This document shows, piece after piece, positions 42,917-51,820 of a DNA stretch of 64,000 bases; the first letter of the stretch is position 1; every line of letters begins with the position of its first letter. Position numbers and translations under genes: made by a program. The stretch spans positions 37,039 through 101,038 of the forward strand of contig JAJZOR010000005.1 of assembly GCA_021811435.1 (NCBI GenBank), written 5' to 3'. The notes beneath the pieces were generated by a model that worked only from the letters and a program-made list of their open reading frames with translations, did not search any database and had not been told where the DNA came from. Source of the stretch: Microcaldota archaeon. Its GTDB lineage: Archaea > Micrarchaeota > Micrarchaeia > Micrarchaeales > Micrarchaeaceae.

Positions 42917-44203
42917 TCAGGCGGCATGCCGCCTGGCATTCGCTATGATGACTGCCGTAGCCAGTATCAATGCTCCGGCAACTAGGAAGGCGAACCAGTA
43001 ACCTAGGTAATATGATAGGTAACCTGCTAGCGGCGCGCCAACCAGCGCGCCCAGGCCGACGAAGCCGCTGTAGATGCCTAGCTTAGTGCCGCGTTTTTCT
43101 GTGCCTATGGCCTCGAATATCATCGTGTTGAATGCGGCATAGAAAAGCGCATAAGCTATGCCGGCAGCCATCGCGTAAAGGATTACGTTTGCGCCAAGCA
43201 GGTTGAGATTTGTGAGAAGCACGAATGAAATGCCTATTATGACGTAACCGACGCCCCTGAATACAAGGGCCGTTGCAGCGACCTTTGCCTTTGCCCTCTT
43301 CTCCATAAGCGCGCCGGACCTGTAAAACATTATCGCCTGCACTATGTTACCTACAAGCAGCACGGAGAGGACCTCGAAATCGCTGAAGCCATGGGCCCTA
43401 AGCCCGGCGGGATATGCAGTGTTGAATATCGTGGTGCCTATGAAGAACACGAATGCACTTGCGTAGAGCAGTTTTATGTAGCCGACCTTTTTGAGGATGA
43501 GCATCCTTCCGGATAAAAGCTTGGAAATCCTGTTTTCTATAAAAACTATCTTTGGTATCCTTAGGAATATCAGAGGATTTGACAGGAGCCTACTCCTGAA
43601 CGCCAGCATGCTGTTGAGTATCGAGAGCCTTGGGAACGTGGATTTTGGCTCCTGGATGAACTTCGTGAACGCCAGCGCAGTTATCGCGAACGGCGCGAGC
43701 ATAAGTATGACGTAGCTTATGGGCAGGAACCCAGAGAGGAACGATGTGATCACATAGCCGAATACAACGCCGACTGTAGACAGCATCTGTAGCCTTGAAA
43801 AGCCGTGGCCCCACCTGTCCTTTGGGTTTGTTTCCATTACAAGCATGTTCAGCGGCATACTGTTTGCTATTGTGACAAATGTGAGGATGCCGTAAATCAC
43901 TATCACGCCGAGCACATCCTTTACCAAGAAGAGCCCTACAATGGACGCGGAAAGGCCGAGGAACGATATGGCAACGAATGCCTTCCTCCTATCGTATATC
44001 TCTATCATCCTTCCCCAGAATATGCTTGCCACTATCCACATCGCGTTCGAAAATGCGACGGCATATGACGCGTCTATCACTGTGCCGTTCAGGTCCAGTA
44101 TATATAGTATAACAAGATTGGATATCGGACCGTATGCTATCTGGTATGGCAGCATCATGTACAGCCATTTCGCTGCGCGGTCACGTGTATATTTTAGTCG
44201 CAT
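42917..44203 (-). CDS. Major facilitator superfamily transporter
   Basis: A 428-residue protein with about 12 membrane helices. The loop between helices 2 and 3 reads WGRMIEIYDRRKAFVAI, a version of the MFS GxxxDxxGRR signature. A central cytoplasmic loop (about 195-235) separates the two halves, and FFIGTTIFNTAYPAGLRAHG starts the second. Substrate is not evident; drug or metabolite export is likely. It stands alone between the oxidoreductase and fumarase. Confidence 0.85.
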   Translation of the reverse strand: MRLKYTRDRAAKWLYMMLPYQIAYGPISNLVILYILDLNGTVIDASYAVAFSNAMWIVASIFWGRMIEIYDRRKAFVAISFLGLSASIVGLFLVKDVLGVIVIYGILTFVTIANSMPLNMLVMETNPKDRWGHGFSRLQMLSTVGVVFGYVITSFLSGFLPISYVILMLAPFAITALAFTKFIQEPKSTFPRLSILNSMLAFRSRLLSNPLIFLRIPKIVFIENRISKLLSGRMLILKKVGYIKLLYASAFVFFIGTTIFNTAYPAGLRAHGFSDFEVLSVLLVGNIVQAIMFYRSGALMEKRAKAKVAATALVFRGVGYVIIGISFVLLTNLNLLGANVILYAMAAGIAYALFYAAFNTMIFEAIGTEKRGTKLGIYSGFVGLGALVGAPLAGYLSYYLGYWFAFLVAGALILATAVIIANARRHAA

Positions 44204-44329
44204 GTGGAATCGCCCTCATTTTGCCGGTTTGGCGTCATGCGGCCGCATAAGAAAAGCGCGGATTTGGATATGAAACGCCTTGGCATCCGTGGTGCCGCCG
44301 CGCTGCTGCCGCCGTAATGATATGCGGAT

Positions 44330-45709
44330 TCATATCTGCTTGCTAGGATCTAGTATTTGCTCCAGCTTTTCCTTTGGCAGTACCTTCATCTCTAAGCAGA
44401 CTTGCATTACGCTCTTTTCCTCCAGATAAGCCTTCCTCGCAATCTCGGCTGCCTTGCTGTAGCCTATGTATGGGCTGAGCGCAGTCGCGGTAGATATATT
44501 CATCGTAACGTACCGGCTTATGACTGCGGCGCTGGCCTTTATCCCGGATACGCACCTTTTGGTGAACGCCCTTGTGCCATTGGACAGTATGTCTATCGCG
44601 AATACCAGGTTGTACGCTATCACCGGCATGAACACGTTCAGCTCAAGCTGGCCTGACGCGGCCGCAGTCTCCACCGCGTGGCAGTTGCCCATCGCATGGA
44701 AGCAGACCTGATTTAGCATCTCCGCCATGCTGGGGTTTATCTTTCCGGGCATTATTGACGAGCCTGGCTGTACCGCAGGCAGCACCAACTCTGCTATACC
44801 GGTGCGCGGACCTGAGCTTAGCAGCCTCATGTCATTTGCGATCTTTCCGAGTGTGGCGGCGACCTCCCTAAGCGCGCCTGCAGTGCGCAATTCATCTGTC
44901 TGGTTCTGCATCGAGCCGAAAAGGTTATGTGAAAGCGCGAAATCGAACCCTGTCGCCTTATCAAGCTCCTCTATAGCGTACTTTGAGTAGTTCTTTGGTG
45001 TGTTTATGCCTGTGCCGAGCGCGGTGCCGCCTAGCGGTATCTCGAGCAATGACTCGGAGGACTCCTTAAGATGATGCGATGCAGTACTTATCGCCGCGGA
45101 GTATCCAGAGAACTCCTGGCCCAGTGTCATCGGGACGGCGTCCTGGAGGTGCGTCCTGCCCACTTTTATTATCTTGGAGAACTCTCTGGACTTCGAGTCA
45201 AGGGCGGCCTCTAGTTCCTCCAGCGCAGGGATCAGATTCTTGATTATGCCTTCATAAGCGGCCATGTGCTCCACGCAATGGAAGGTATCGTTCGTAGACT
45301 GCGACATGTTGACGTGGTCGTTGGGGTGCACTAGTTTGTAATCCCCGCGCTTGCCGTGCAGCAGCTCTATGGCCCTGTTGGCCACCACCTCGTTGACGTT
45401 CATGTTGGTGCTTGTGCCTGCGCCGGCCTGGAAGGCGTCCACCACGAACTGGTCGTCGAATTTACCTGCGGCCACCTCGTCGCACGCCCGGGATATTGCG
45501 GAAAAACGCTTGGCATCAAGCTTGCCTGCGCTCACATTTGCAGCTGCCGCTGCTTTCTTCAGCACCGCATAGTTGCGTATTATGGCCTTTTGCAGATGCA
45601 TGCCGGATATAGGAAAATTCTCGAACGCCCTTCGCGTTTCCGATCCGTAGTAAGCGCCCTTCGGGACTTTGACTTCGCCGAGTACATCATTCTCTATTCT
45701 GAATTCCAT
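44330..45709 (-). CDS. fumC: Fumarate hydratase class II
   Basis: Fumarase converts fumarate to malate. From ATG 45709 the protein is 459 residues, beginning MEFRIENDVLGEVKVPKGAY. The superfamily loop GSSIMPGKINPSMAEMLNQV carries the catalytic Ser; VGRTHLQDAVPMTLGQEFSG holds the His; and AGAGTSTNMNVNEVVANRAI is the N-terminal motif. Aspartase shares the fold, and GTGINTP and QDAVPMTLGQEF are aspartase-like, but THLQD and the neighbouring divergent succinate dehydrogenase favour fumarase. A GTTGGTTTT sequence precedes the ATG. Confidence 0.85.
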   Translation of the reverse strand: MEFRIENDVLGEVKVPKGAYYGSETRRAFENFPISGMHLQKAIIRNYAVLKKAAAAANVSAGKLDAKRFSAISRACDEVAAGKFDDQFVVDAFQAGAGTSTNMNVNEVVANRAIELLHGKRGDYKLVHPNDHVNMSQSTNDTFHCVEHMAAYEGIIKNLIPALEELEAALDSKSREFSKIIKVGRTHLQDAVPMTLGQEFSGYSAAISTASHHLKESSESLLEIPLGGTALGTGINTPKNYSKYAIEELDKATGFDFALSHNLFGSMQNQTDELRTAGALREVAATLGKIANDMRLLSSGPRTGIAELVLPAVQPGSSIMPGKINPSMAEMLNQVCFHAMGNCHAVETAAASGQLELNVFMPVIAYNLVFAIDILSNGTRAFTKRCVSGIKASAAVISRYVTMNISTATALSPYIGYSKAAEIARKAYLEEKSVMQVCLEMKVLPKEKLEQILDPSKQI

Positions 45710-45814
45710 AAAACCAACCAGCATTGTCAGCATAATTGAATTGGCATCAAAGGCTTTTAGACTTTAGCTATTTCGCAGCGCAAATTCTACTTGCCTGGCG
45801 CTGCATTGCGTTAG

Positions 45815-45846
45815 TATTTTAAACATGTTCCAACTAATGTTAGTTT
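45815..45846 (+). promoter_or_regulatory. sdh promoter, leaderless
   Basis: TATTTTAAA at 45815-45823 lies about 25 bp before the sdhA ATG at 45847, a spacing that predicts transcription starting at or next to the start codon. Confidence 0.6.
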
Positions 45847-47598
45847 ATGGAGGTTCTCGATTATGATATTGTAATACTGGGAAGCGGCTTGGCTGGCATG
45901 CGCGCTGCTCTTCAGGCCGCCAGGGCTTCTGACGGCAAGGCCAGGATAGCGATGATATCGAAGCTGCACGCGATGCGAAGCCATTCAGTTTCGGCCGAGG
46001 GCGGGATCTCAGGGGTCTTGTATCCGGGGGAGCATGGAGACAGCGAGGACCTGCACGGCTACGACACGGCGAAGGGCGGCGACTTCCTGGGCGATCAGGA
46101 CTCCATAGAACTGCTGGTCAAGCATGCGCCTGAGGAGATAAAGCTTTTCGACCATCTGGGCGTGCCATGGAACAGGGACGCCGGCGGCAAGATAGTACTG
46201 CGCGCATTCGGCGGCATGAGCATACCGAGGACCGCGTTCGCCTCGGACAAGACCGGCTTCTTCATGCTGAGCGCGCTTTACGACAATCTGATAGAATTCG
46301 ATAACATACAGGTATTCCATGAGCACATGGCTACTGGGCTGATACTCGACAAGGGAAGGTTCGCTGCGATAACGGCGCTAGACATGGCAACCGGGGAGAT
46401 GAAGGCGTTCGTTGGCAAGGCGGGGATAATAGCCACGGGAGGTTTCGCCAGGATGTACGGGTTCACCACCACTGCATATTCTAGCACAGGCGACGGCGCA
46501 GCGCTGACGTACAACGCAGGGTTGCCGCTCAAGGACATGGAGTTCGTCCAGTTCCATCCCACCGGGCTGATACCAAGCGGCATACTGATAACGGAAGCGA
46601 CCAGGGGGGAGGGAGCGTACCTTACAAACTCCAATGGGGAGCGCTTCATGGAGCGCTATGCCAAGAACAAGATGGAGCTGGCGCCGCGCGACATAGTATC
46701 GCGCGCAATCGTGACTGAGATAGAGGCCGGCAGGGGACTCTCAGAGAAGAGGTTCGGGGACATGAAGTTCGTGCACCTGGACCTCAGGCACCTGGGCGAG
46801 ACCAAGATAGACGAGAGGCTGCCAATGGTAAGGGAGATAGCGCTAAAGATGATAGGCGTGGACGCTGCCAACGAGCCTCTGCCTGTAGCGCCTGTCGCGC
46901 ATTTTACTATGGGTGGCATACACACAAACATAAACGGGAACGTAATGCTAAACGAGAGGAAAACCACAACCGGCCTCTGGGCGGTGGGCGAATGCGCCTC
47001 GGTGAACGTGCACGGCGCGAACAGGCTGGGCAGCAATTCACTGAGTCAGTGCGTCATATGGGGAAAGATTGCAGGCAACGCCGCCTTCCAGTCCCTCCAT
47101 GATGCCGGGCTCACGACAGAGCTGTCGGCGAAGACGAAGAAGCGCATAGACGCCGAGGAGGACAAACTGCATAAACTGCTGGAAAGCGACGGAGGCGAGA
47201 ACCCCTACGACATCAGGAAGGCGCTCTGGCGCACGATGGACCTGAATGTCGGGCCGTACAGGAATGTCAAGGCCCTGGGCAAGGCCAAGAAGGATGTAGC
47301 GAAGCTCAGGAAGGCGTTCAACAAAATATACGTAGACGACAAGAGCCTCGTTTATAACGTAAACCTCAGGGACTCGATAGAACTGAGGAACATGCTGGAC
47401 CTCGCATCGGTGGTTGTCGCTGGCGCGCTCGGGAGGCGCGAATCGAGGGGAGGCCATGCAAGGAGGGACTACCCGAAGAGGAACGACAAGCAGTGGCTGA
47501 AGCATACGGTCGCATATAAGCTGAAGAATGGAGGGGTCAAGCTGTCCTACATACCGGTAAAGATAACGAAGTGGAAGCCCGAAGAGAGGAAATACTAG
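45847..47598 (+). CDS. sdhA: Succinate dehydrogenase flavoprotein subunit
   Basis: Oxidises succinate to fumarate with FAD. The 583-residue protein has VILGSGLAGMRAALQAARA (FAD dinucleotide), AMRSHSVSAEGGISGVL (with the His normally carrying covalent FAD), GGFARMYGFTTTAYSSTGDG, QFHPTGLIPSG, and the active-site HFTMGGIHTNINGNV. The C-terminal Arg/His-rich GRRESRGGHARRDYP is also conserved. It starts the sdhA-C-D-B operon, divergent from fumC, so both sides of fumarate metabolism share a control region. Confidence 0.95.
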   Translation: MEVLDYDIVILGSGLAGMRAALQAARASDGKARIAMISKLHAMRSHSVSAEGGISGVLYPGEHGDSEDLHGYDTAKGGDFLGDQDSIELLVKHAPEEIKLFDHLGVPWNRDAGGKIVLRAFGGMSIPRTAFASDKTGFFMLSALYDNLIEFDNIQVFHEHMATGLILDKGRFAAITALDMATGEMKAFVGKAGIIATGGFARMYGFTTTAYSSTGDGAALTYNAGLPLKDMEFVQFHPTGLIPSGILITEATRGEGAYLTNSNGERFMERYAKNKMELAPRDIVSRAIVTEIEAGRGLSEKRFGDMKFVHLDLRHLGETKIDERLPMVREIALKMIGVDAANEPLPVAPVAHFTMGGIHTNINGNVMLNERKTTTGLWAVGECASVNVHGANRLGSNSLSQCVIWGKIAGNAAFQSLHDAGLTTELSAKTKKRIDAEEDKLHKLLESDGGENPYDIRKALWRTMDLNVGPYRNVKALGKAKKDVAKLRKAFNKIYVDDKSLVYNVNLRDSIELRNMLDLASVVVAGALGRRESRGGHARRDYPKRNDKQWLKHTVAYKLKNGGVKLSYIPVKITKWKPEERKY

Positions 47599-48021
47599 GT
47601 GCTGCGCGTGGCAAAAAAGCTTTATGATATGAGGGGGAGTCAGGCCAGCATATACAGGCTGGTCAACTTCGACATAGAGGGCTTCATTCACATGCTCTTC
47701 TTCAGGATACTCATCTTCGCCTCGGCGATATACGGAGCCCTCCTGCTCCTGTCGTTTGTCACCTACATCCCTGCCACGCTTGTCAAGCTCTTCACGGTAG
47801 TGGTATGGATACTCATAACGCCGCAGTTCTTCGAGAGCGCCAAGCTGGTCTCAATGATGAGCACCAAGGGCCTCTCCTTCGGCCACTTCAGCCAGGAGCA
47901 CGTTTTCCTAGAGAAGTCGAAATACGGCATAAACACCACATTCTTCGACGTCATGCCCTACGCCGTGATGATGCTCTGGGTGCTAGGCTTCCTCATAATG
48001 CTAGTATGGTGGAACGTATGA
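47599..48021 (+). CDS. sdhC: Succinate dehydrogenase membrane anchor subunit C-like
   Basis: A 140-residue protein starting with GTG directly after the sdhA stop. A basic N-terminus is followed by three hydrophobic segments (FFRILIFASAIYGALLLLSF, TLVKLFTVVVWILITPQFF, PYAVMMLWVLGFLIMLVWWN) with FGHFSQEHVFLEKSKYG between them. Sequence similarity to classical SdhC is not obvious; the identification rests on position. It should anchor the complex and help form the quinone site. Its stop overlaps the next ATG (ATGA). Confidence 0.75.
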   Translation: MLRVAKKLYDMRGSQASIYRLVNFDIEGFIHMLFFRILIFASAIYGALLLLSFVTYIPATLVKLFTVVVWILITPQFFESAKLVSMMSTKGLSFGHFSQEHVFLEKSKYGINTTFFDVMPYAVMMLWVLGFLIMLVWWNV

Positions 48022-48227
48022 GCGGATTCGGCACTGCAAGATTCTTCTACGGCGCCATGGCAGGCATGCCGGTATTGCTGTGGCTCGTGGCGGTCCTTCT
48101 TCTCGTCACTGCGTTCTTCCCGTCTTACTTGATCGCAGTGCTCATAGAGGCCTTCACTTTCCTGTTGGGCATTGCGGCGCTGACATTCGGGATCGTAGGA
48201 TTCTGGGAGGTGTTTATGAATGGATGA
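48018..48227 (+). CDS. sdhD: Succinate dehydrogenase membrane anchor subunit D-like, 69 residues
   Basis: A short protein coupled by ATGA to sdhC. Two hydrophobic helices (MPVLLWLVAVLLLVTAFF and FTFLLGIAALTFGIVGFW) are joined by a short loop, with no charged heme-ligand motif evident. A two-helix SdhD is much smaller than usual (three helices, about 110 residues). It overlaps sdhB by 8 bp. Function is inferred from the operon. Confidence 0.7.
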   Translation: MSGFGTARFFYGAMAGMPVLLWLVAVLLLVTAFFPSYLIAVLIEAFTFLLGIAALTFGIVGFWEVFMNG

Positions 48228-48984
48228 TCCAAACTACACTAAAAAGATAAAATTCGTCATTGATGCGTTCAACCCGGACAGCGAGTCGTTCGTCAGCACC
48301 AGCAGGAACATTGAGGTAACCAACCTTACAACAGTGCTAGAAGCGCTTATAGGCATAAATGAGAGGGAGAGCAAGAAGGTTCCTGTGAGGTACAGCTGCA
48401 GGATGGGAATCTGCGGCTCGTGCGCCATGGTGATAAACGGCAGGCCCAGGCTGGCATGCGAGACGAACATATTCAGGGAGCAGAGCGACACGATAACTGT
48501 AGAACCCATGCGCGGACACCCGATACTCAGGGGTCTGGTCACCGACTTCGACGACTTTTTCAAGCACCACAGGAGCGTGAAGCCATGGATAATCAGGGAG
48601 GACCCGGCGGAGAAGTACAGCGTAGGCAAGGAATTCCCGCAGACGGAAGAGCAGCGCGACGCCTTCCTGCCATTCGCCGAGTGCATAAAATGCGGCCTGT
48701 GCGTGGACGCATGCCCGGTTTCTAACATAAGGAAGGACTTCAAGGGGCCCCAGGCTCTGGCGCAGGCTTACAGGTACTACGCGGACTCTAAGGATCAGGC
48801 GAGGGACAGCAGGCTGGACTACCTGGACTCGATGGACAACGTCTGGGGCTGCGAATTCTCGGGATCATGCTCGAAAGTATGCCCAAAGTCTGTTGACCCG
48901 GCGTTCGCGATACAACTGCTCAAAGGGGAGATAGCAAAGAAGCGCATGAGGGAGATGTTCGGGCGCGAGGAAGCCGAGCAGTAG
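48220..48984 (+). CDS. sdhB: Succinate dehydrogenase iron-sulfur subunit
   Basis: The 254-residue electron-transfer subunit. The 2Fe-2S cysteines are in SCRMGICGSCAMVINGRPRL and ACET, the 4Fe-4S set in CIKCGLCVDACPVS, and the third set in CEFSGSCSKVCPKSVDP. The third motif holds three cysteines plus the conserved CP, consistent with a 3Fe-4S cluster. It carries electrons from FAD to the membrane subunits. The start overlaps the sdhD end. Confidence 0.95.
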   Translation: MDDPNYTKKIKFVIDAFNPDSESFVSTSRNIEVTNLTTVLEALIGINERESKKVPVRYSCRMGICGSCAMVINGRPRLACETNIFREQSDTITVEPMRGHPILRGLVTDFDDFFKHHRSVKPWIIREDPAEKYSVGKEFPQTEEQRDAFLPFAECIKCGLCVDACPVSNIRKDFKGPQALAQAYRYYADSKDQARDSRLDYLDSMDNVWGCEFSGSCSKVCPKSVDPAFAIQLLKGEIAKKRMREMFGREEAEQ

Positions 48985-49083
48985 GCTTTCACTTGGGAAG
49001 AGCGCTATTTTTTATTTTCAGCACGCATGCAGTCGGAGCGAAAAGCAATAAATATTATATAAGGGTCAACTATACTGATTGCA

Positions 49084-49476
49084 ATGGGGGGTAAAGGCGC
49101 GACCTCATGTCCGACCCTGTCGCTTCTCCACGTCGCAGGGAAGAGGTGGACCGTTCCGATACTGGAGGCGCTTTACGCCGCCAACAGGGGCATGCAATTC
49201 GGGGCCATCCAGGAGGAGATAGGCGCGATAACGCCGAAAAACCTGAGCGGCGGGCTCAAGGAGCTCGTGGAGGCAGGGCTTGTCGAGAGGGACGAAATCC
49301 TTTACGGGGGGATTACAGGCTACGAAGCCAGCGCGCCGGGCAGCGAATACAGGATCACGAAGATGGGCCAGGAGTTCCAGAAGTTAATAGTCCAATCCAA
49401 GGAGTTGGGCATATGCTGGTACGGGTTGGACAAGGGGTGCATAGGTAGCAGGTGCAGCAGATGCGCGCTGTTCTGA
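49084..49476 (+). CDS. HxlR-family winged-helix regulator
   Basis: A 130-residue transcription factor. SLLHVAGKRWTVPILEALYA is the HxlR first helix, ITPKNLSGGLKELVEAGLVE the recognition helix and start of the wing, and RITKMGQEFQKLI the third segment. The C-terminus has cysteines (CWYGLDKGCIGSRCSRCALF) that could sense redox state or metal. TATA-like ATATTATATAAGG at about 49051-49063 lies upstream; self-regulation is likely but not shown. Confidence 0.85.
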   Translation: MGGKGATSCPTLSLLHVAGKRWTVPILEALYAANRGMQFGAIQEEIGAITPKNLSGGLKELVEAGLVERDEILYGGITGYEASAPGSEYRITKMGQEFQKLIVQSKELGICWYGLDKGCIGSRCSRCALF

Positions 49477-49547
49477 AGCGCAAAGGCTGCAACCCTATCT
49501 GATGTTAGGCTATTTTAATTTAATCGTTTGTATTATTGGTGGGCAAC

Positions 49548-50162
49548 ATGGTATTCATAGACAACCTCGCGTACAACCTGTTTGGGATAAGCTTCGGAGG
49601 GCTGCTGCTGGCCTACACTGTAACTTCGATGTTTTTCGTTTACAGGAACAAGAGGAATGACTACATAGACCGTTTTTCTAATGCAAAAGTGCCGCTTGGC
49701 ATTGTGGGCTTTTACCTCTTCATAAGCGGCCTATGGGGCCAGTTCACGTGGCCGCTTCCGGGCAGCTACAACACACTGTTCTACGACCCTATGATTGCGT
49801 TCGGTTCTGTCATGCTGGCGCTGGTGTTCTCTGCCATCTACAAGGTTAGATTGGAGTACACAGGTTTCTTAGCGCTGATGGTCGGCGTCATGATAATGTT
49901 ATACGGGATACAGAGCTATGGTTCGGGCATTGTCATGCCCGGCGCGCTGCTTTACTTGTATTTCTTATATGGCATATCCGGCGTGCTGGCTTATCCAGTA
50001 TCGCTGATAGCGGACAGGCTTCCGGGCCTCCGGAAGAACCCATGGATAGGATGGCACCTCTGCTTGGGGCTGTTCTGGCTGTTCATGGTGGCAGCCAGCC
50101 TGCTTGCGGGCTACATGGCCGTCATGGCACTGCCTCCAGGGCACCTCCTGGGCGCCATTTAG
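49548..50162 (+). CDS. DUF981-like multi-pass membrane protein
   Basis: A 204-residue integral membrane protein from ATG 49548 with about six helices (ISFGGLLLAYTVTSMFFVYR, VGFYLFISGLWGQFTWPLPG, MIAFGSVMLALVFSAIYKV, YTGFLALMVGVMIMLYGIQ, ALLYLYFLYGISGVLAYPVS, WHLCLGLFWLFMVAASLLAG). The Gly-Leu-Trp-Gly-Gln-Phe-Thr-Trp-Pro-Leu-Pro-Gly-Ser-Tyr-Asn core matches my memory of DUF981, a family of thermoacidophilic archaea. Its role is unknown. A small gap separates it from the PRPP synthetase. Confidence 0.68.
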   Translation: MVFIDNLAYNLFGISFGGLLLAYTVTSMFFVYRNKRNDYIDRFSNAKVPLGIVGFYLFISGLWGQFTWPLPGSYNTLFYDPMIAFGSVMLALVFSAIYKVRLEYTGFLALMVGVMIMLYGIQSYGSGIVMPGALLYLYFLYGISGVLAYPVSLIADRLPGLRKNPWIGWHLCLGLFWLFMVAASLLAGYMAVMALPPGHLLGAI

Positions 50163-50217
50163 GCTGCTGGCACGGTGCCGGGAAAAGACTTAAAAGTATG
50201 CAGACAGATAAATCACC

Positions 50218-51093
50218 ATGATAATCATAGGCGGACCTGCATCTAACGGCTTGGAGGAGAGCATAGGCAAGGCGCTCCGCGAGAAGTCCGCCAAGGTGGC
50301 GGCGAAGCTTTTCCCTGACGGCGAGTCATACATAAAGATGCCAGGCGGCATGGAAGGCGAGGACGTCGTGCTGGTGCAGTCGACTTACAGCCCGCAGGAC
50401 AAGCATATAATGGAGCTCCTGCTGATGGCTGACGCGGCTAGGGAGTTCAAGGCGCGCAGCATAACCGCTGTGGTGCCTTACATGGCTTACCTGAGGCAGG
50501 ACAGGAGGTTCATGGAAGGCGAGGCAGTGAGCTCGCAGGCTGTGCTGAGGTTCATAAACGCCGCGGGCGTGTCGTCTCTTGCGGTGGTGCAGCCCCACAA
50601 GGATGCGCCGTTCTCTGCGTTCAACGGCAAGGTGAGCCTAGTAGACCCTATACCGTTGCAGGCGAAGGCGGTTTCAAAGCTGCTCACCGAGCCCATAGTA
50701 CTGGCCCCGGACAAGGGCGGGGTAGGCAGGGCCAAGGAGCTGGCCGACCTGCTCGGCTGCAAATTCTCGCACATAGACAAGGTACGCGACAGCGTTACTT
50801 GGGAGGTCAAGATAGAGGCCCCGCTGGTAGGCTCTTTCAAGGGCAAGGACGTCGTCATAGTGGACGACATAATAAGCACCGGAGAGACGATAGCGCAGGC
50901 CTCGCGCGAAGTGCTTTCCAAGGGCGCGGAGAAGGTTATAGCCGTGGCGACCCACTTGGTGATGGCAGGCGGGGCGAAGGACAGGCTCAAGGGCGCTGGC
51001 GTATCTGAGATCTTTGGGACCAACACGGTGCCGTACGAAGGCGCTAAGATATTGGATATCGGGGGGCAGATCGCTGCAGCGATAAAGGTCTGA
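50218..51093 (+). CDS. prs: Ribose-phosphate pyrophosphokinase (PRPP synthetase)
   Basis: Transfers pyrophosphate from ATP to ribose-5-phosphate, feeding nucleotide and amino acid synthesis. The 291-residue protein has LFPDGESYIKMPG, VLVQSTYSPQDKHIMELLLM, AVVPYMAYLRQDRRFMEGEA and the PRPP loop VVIVDDIISTGETIAQASRE. The flexible ATP loop is in DRRFMEGEAVSSQA. Compact archaeal length. The nucleoside phosphorylase at 5.3 kb may supply its sugar phosphate. Confidence 0.94.
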   Translation: MIIIGGPASNGLEESIGKALREKSAKVAAKLFPDGESYIKMPGGMEGEDVVLVQSTYSPQDKHIMELLLMADAAREFKARSITAVVPYMAYLRQDRRFMEGEAVSSQAVLRFINAAGVSSLAVVQPHKDAPFSAFNGKVSLVDPIPLQAKAVSKLLTEPIVLAPDKGGVGRAKELADLLGCKFSHIDKVRDSVTWEVKIEAPLVGSFKGKDVVIVDDIISTGETIAQASREVLSKGAEKVIAVATHLVMAGGAKDRLKGAGVSEIFGTNTVPYEGAKILDIGGQIAAAIKV

Positions 51094-51140
51094 ATGCGGC
51101 CGAAGCTTGATCGCCTTCCGCTGCTAAGCGTTTGACTTTC

Positions 51141-51755
51141 CTAGGGGCGCGCCGCATATACGCATAGCTGCCCGTAAGAATCTATATGTATGCCCTTTAT
51201 CTTGAATGCCGCAAATTCATCGCGCAGCGTCCTCGCGGTGAAATAGTGATGCAGCAGGCCTTCCTCGCTGCCGTCCAGCGGTATGTACGTGTATTCTGAG
51301 AGGAACCTGTGCTTGCTCCCTGCGAGAGCCTTCCTGCTCTGTACGGATACGAATATTAGCCCGTTTTTATTCAGTACCCTGCGCATTTCCCTTATGGTCC
51401 GCCTAATGCGTCGGATAGTGTTGTGATCTATAACCTGTATGGATATTATAGCATCGAAGAATTTGTCCCGGAACGGCAGCTTCTTTGACATGTCGTGCAC
51501 AAAGATCCTGGCCTTCAGCCCATGCTTCTTGAGGCGCCTTTTTGTGTATTCGACGCCGGTCTTTGACATGTCAAACCCGTATACATCGAATCCCCTTCTG
51601 GCCAGATAGACCGTGTGCCTGCCTGTCCCGCAGCCAATGTCCAAAATGCGCTTGACTCCGGCCTTCTTGAAGTCCCTGGCGATCTTTGGGATGTCCTCCT
51701 GCGTGCCGTACCAGCATATGCCCTCTTTCCGGAATATGGCCTCCCAATCGCCCAC
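51141..51755 (-). CDS. Class I SAM-dependent methyltransferase
   Basis: The 204-residue protein has the SAM loop ILDIGCGTGRHTVYLARRGF, then VYGFDMSKTGVEYTKRRL, IFVHDMSKKLPFRDKFFDA and a motif-III-like LNKNGLIFVSVQS. It begins with WEAIFRKEGICWYGTQEDIP. The family is the generic methyltransferase_11/25 type, in which small molecules, lipids or proteins can be substrates. It is convergent with prs, and the upstream gene is a HAD phosphatase on the same strand. Confidence 0.82.
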   Translation of the reverse strand: MGDWEAIFRKEGICWYGTQEDIPKIARDFKKAGVKRILDIGCGTGRHTVYLARRGFDVYGFDMSKTGVEYTKRRLKKHGLKARIFVHDMSKKLPFRDKFFDAIISIQVIDHNTIRRIRRTIREMRRVLNKNGLIFVSVQSRKALAGSKHRFLSEYTYIPLDGSEEGLLHHYFTARTLRDEFAAFKIKGIHIDSYGQLCVYAARP

Positions 51756-51820
51756 GCTAATCGCCGGTTTTTAGAACGGTACGCATCGATTGCTGTTTGC
51801 ACCCTAACTGAAGGGGCCGT

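Noticed and set aside
44330..45709. Aspartate ammonia-lyase instead of fumarase
   Set aside because: Some motifs are shared, but the THLQD His, NPSMAEM loop and neighbouring succinate dehydrogenase favour fumarase; not fully excluded.
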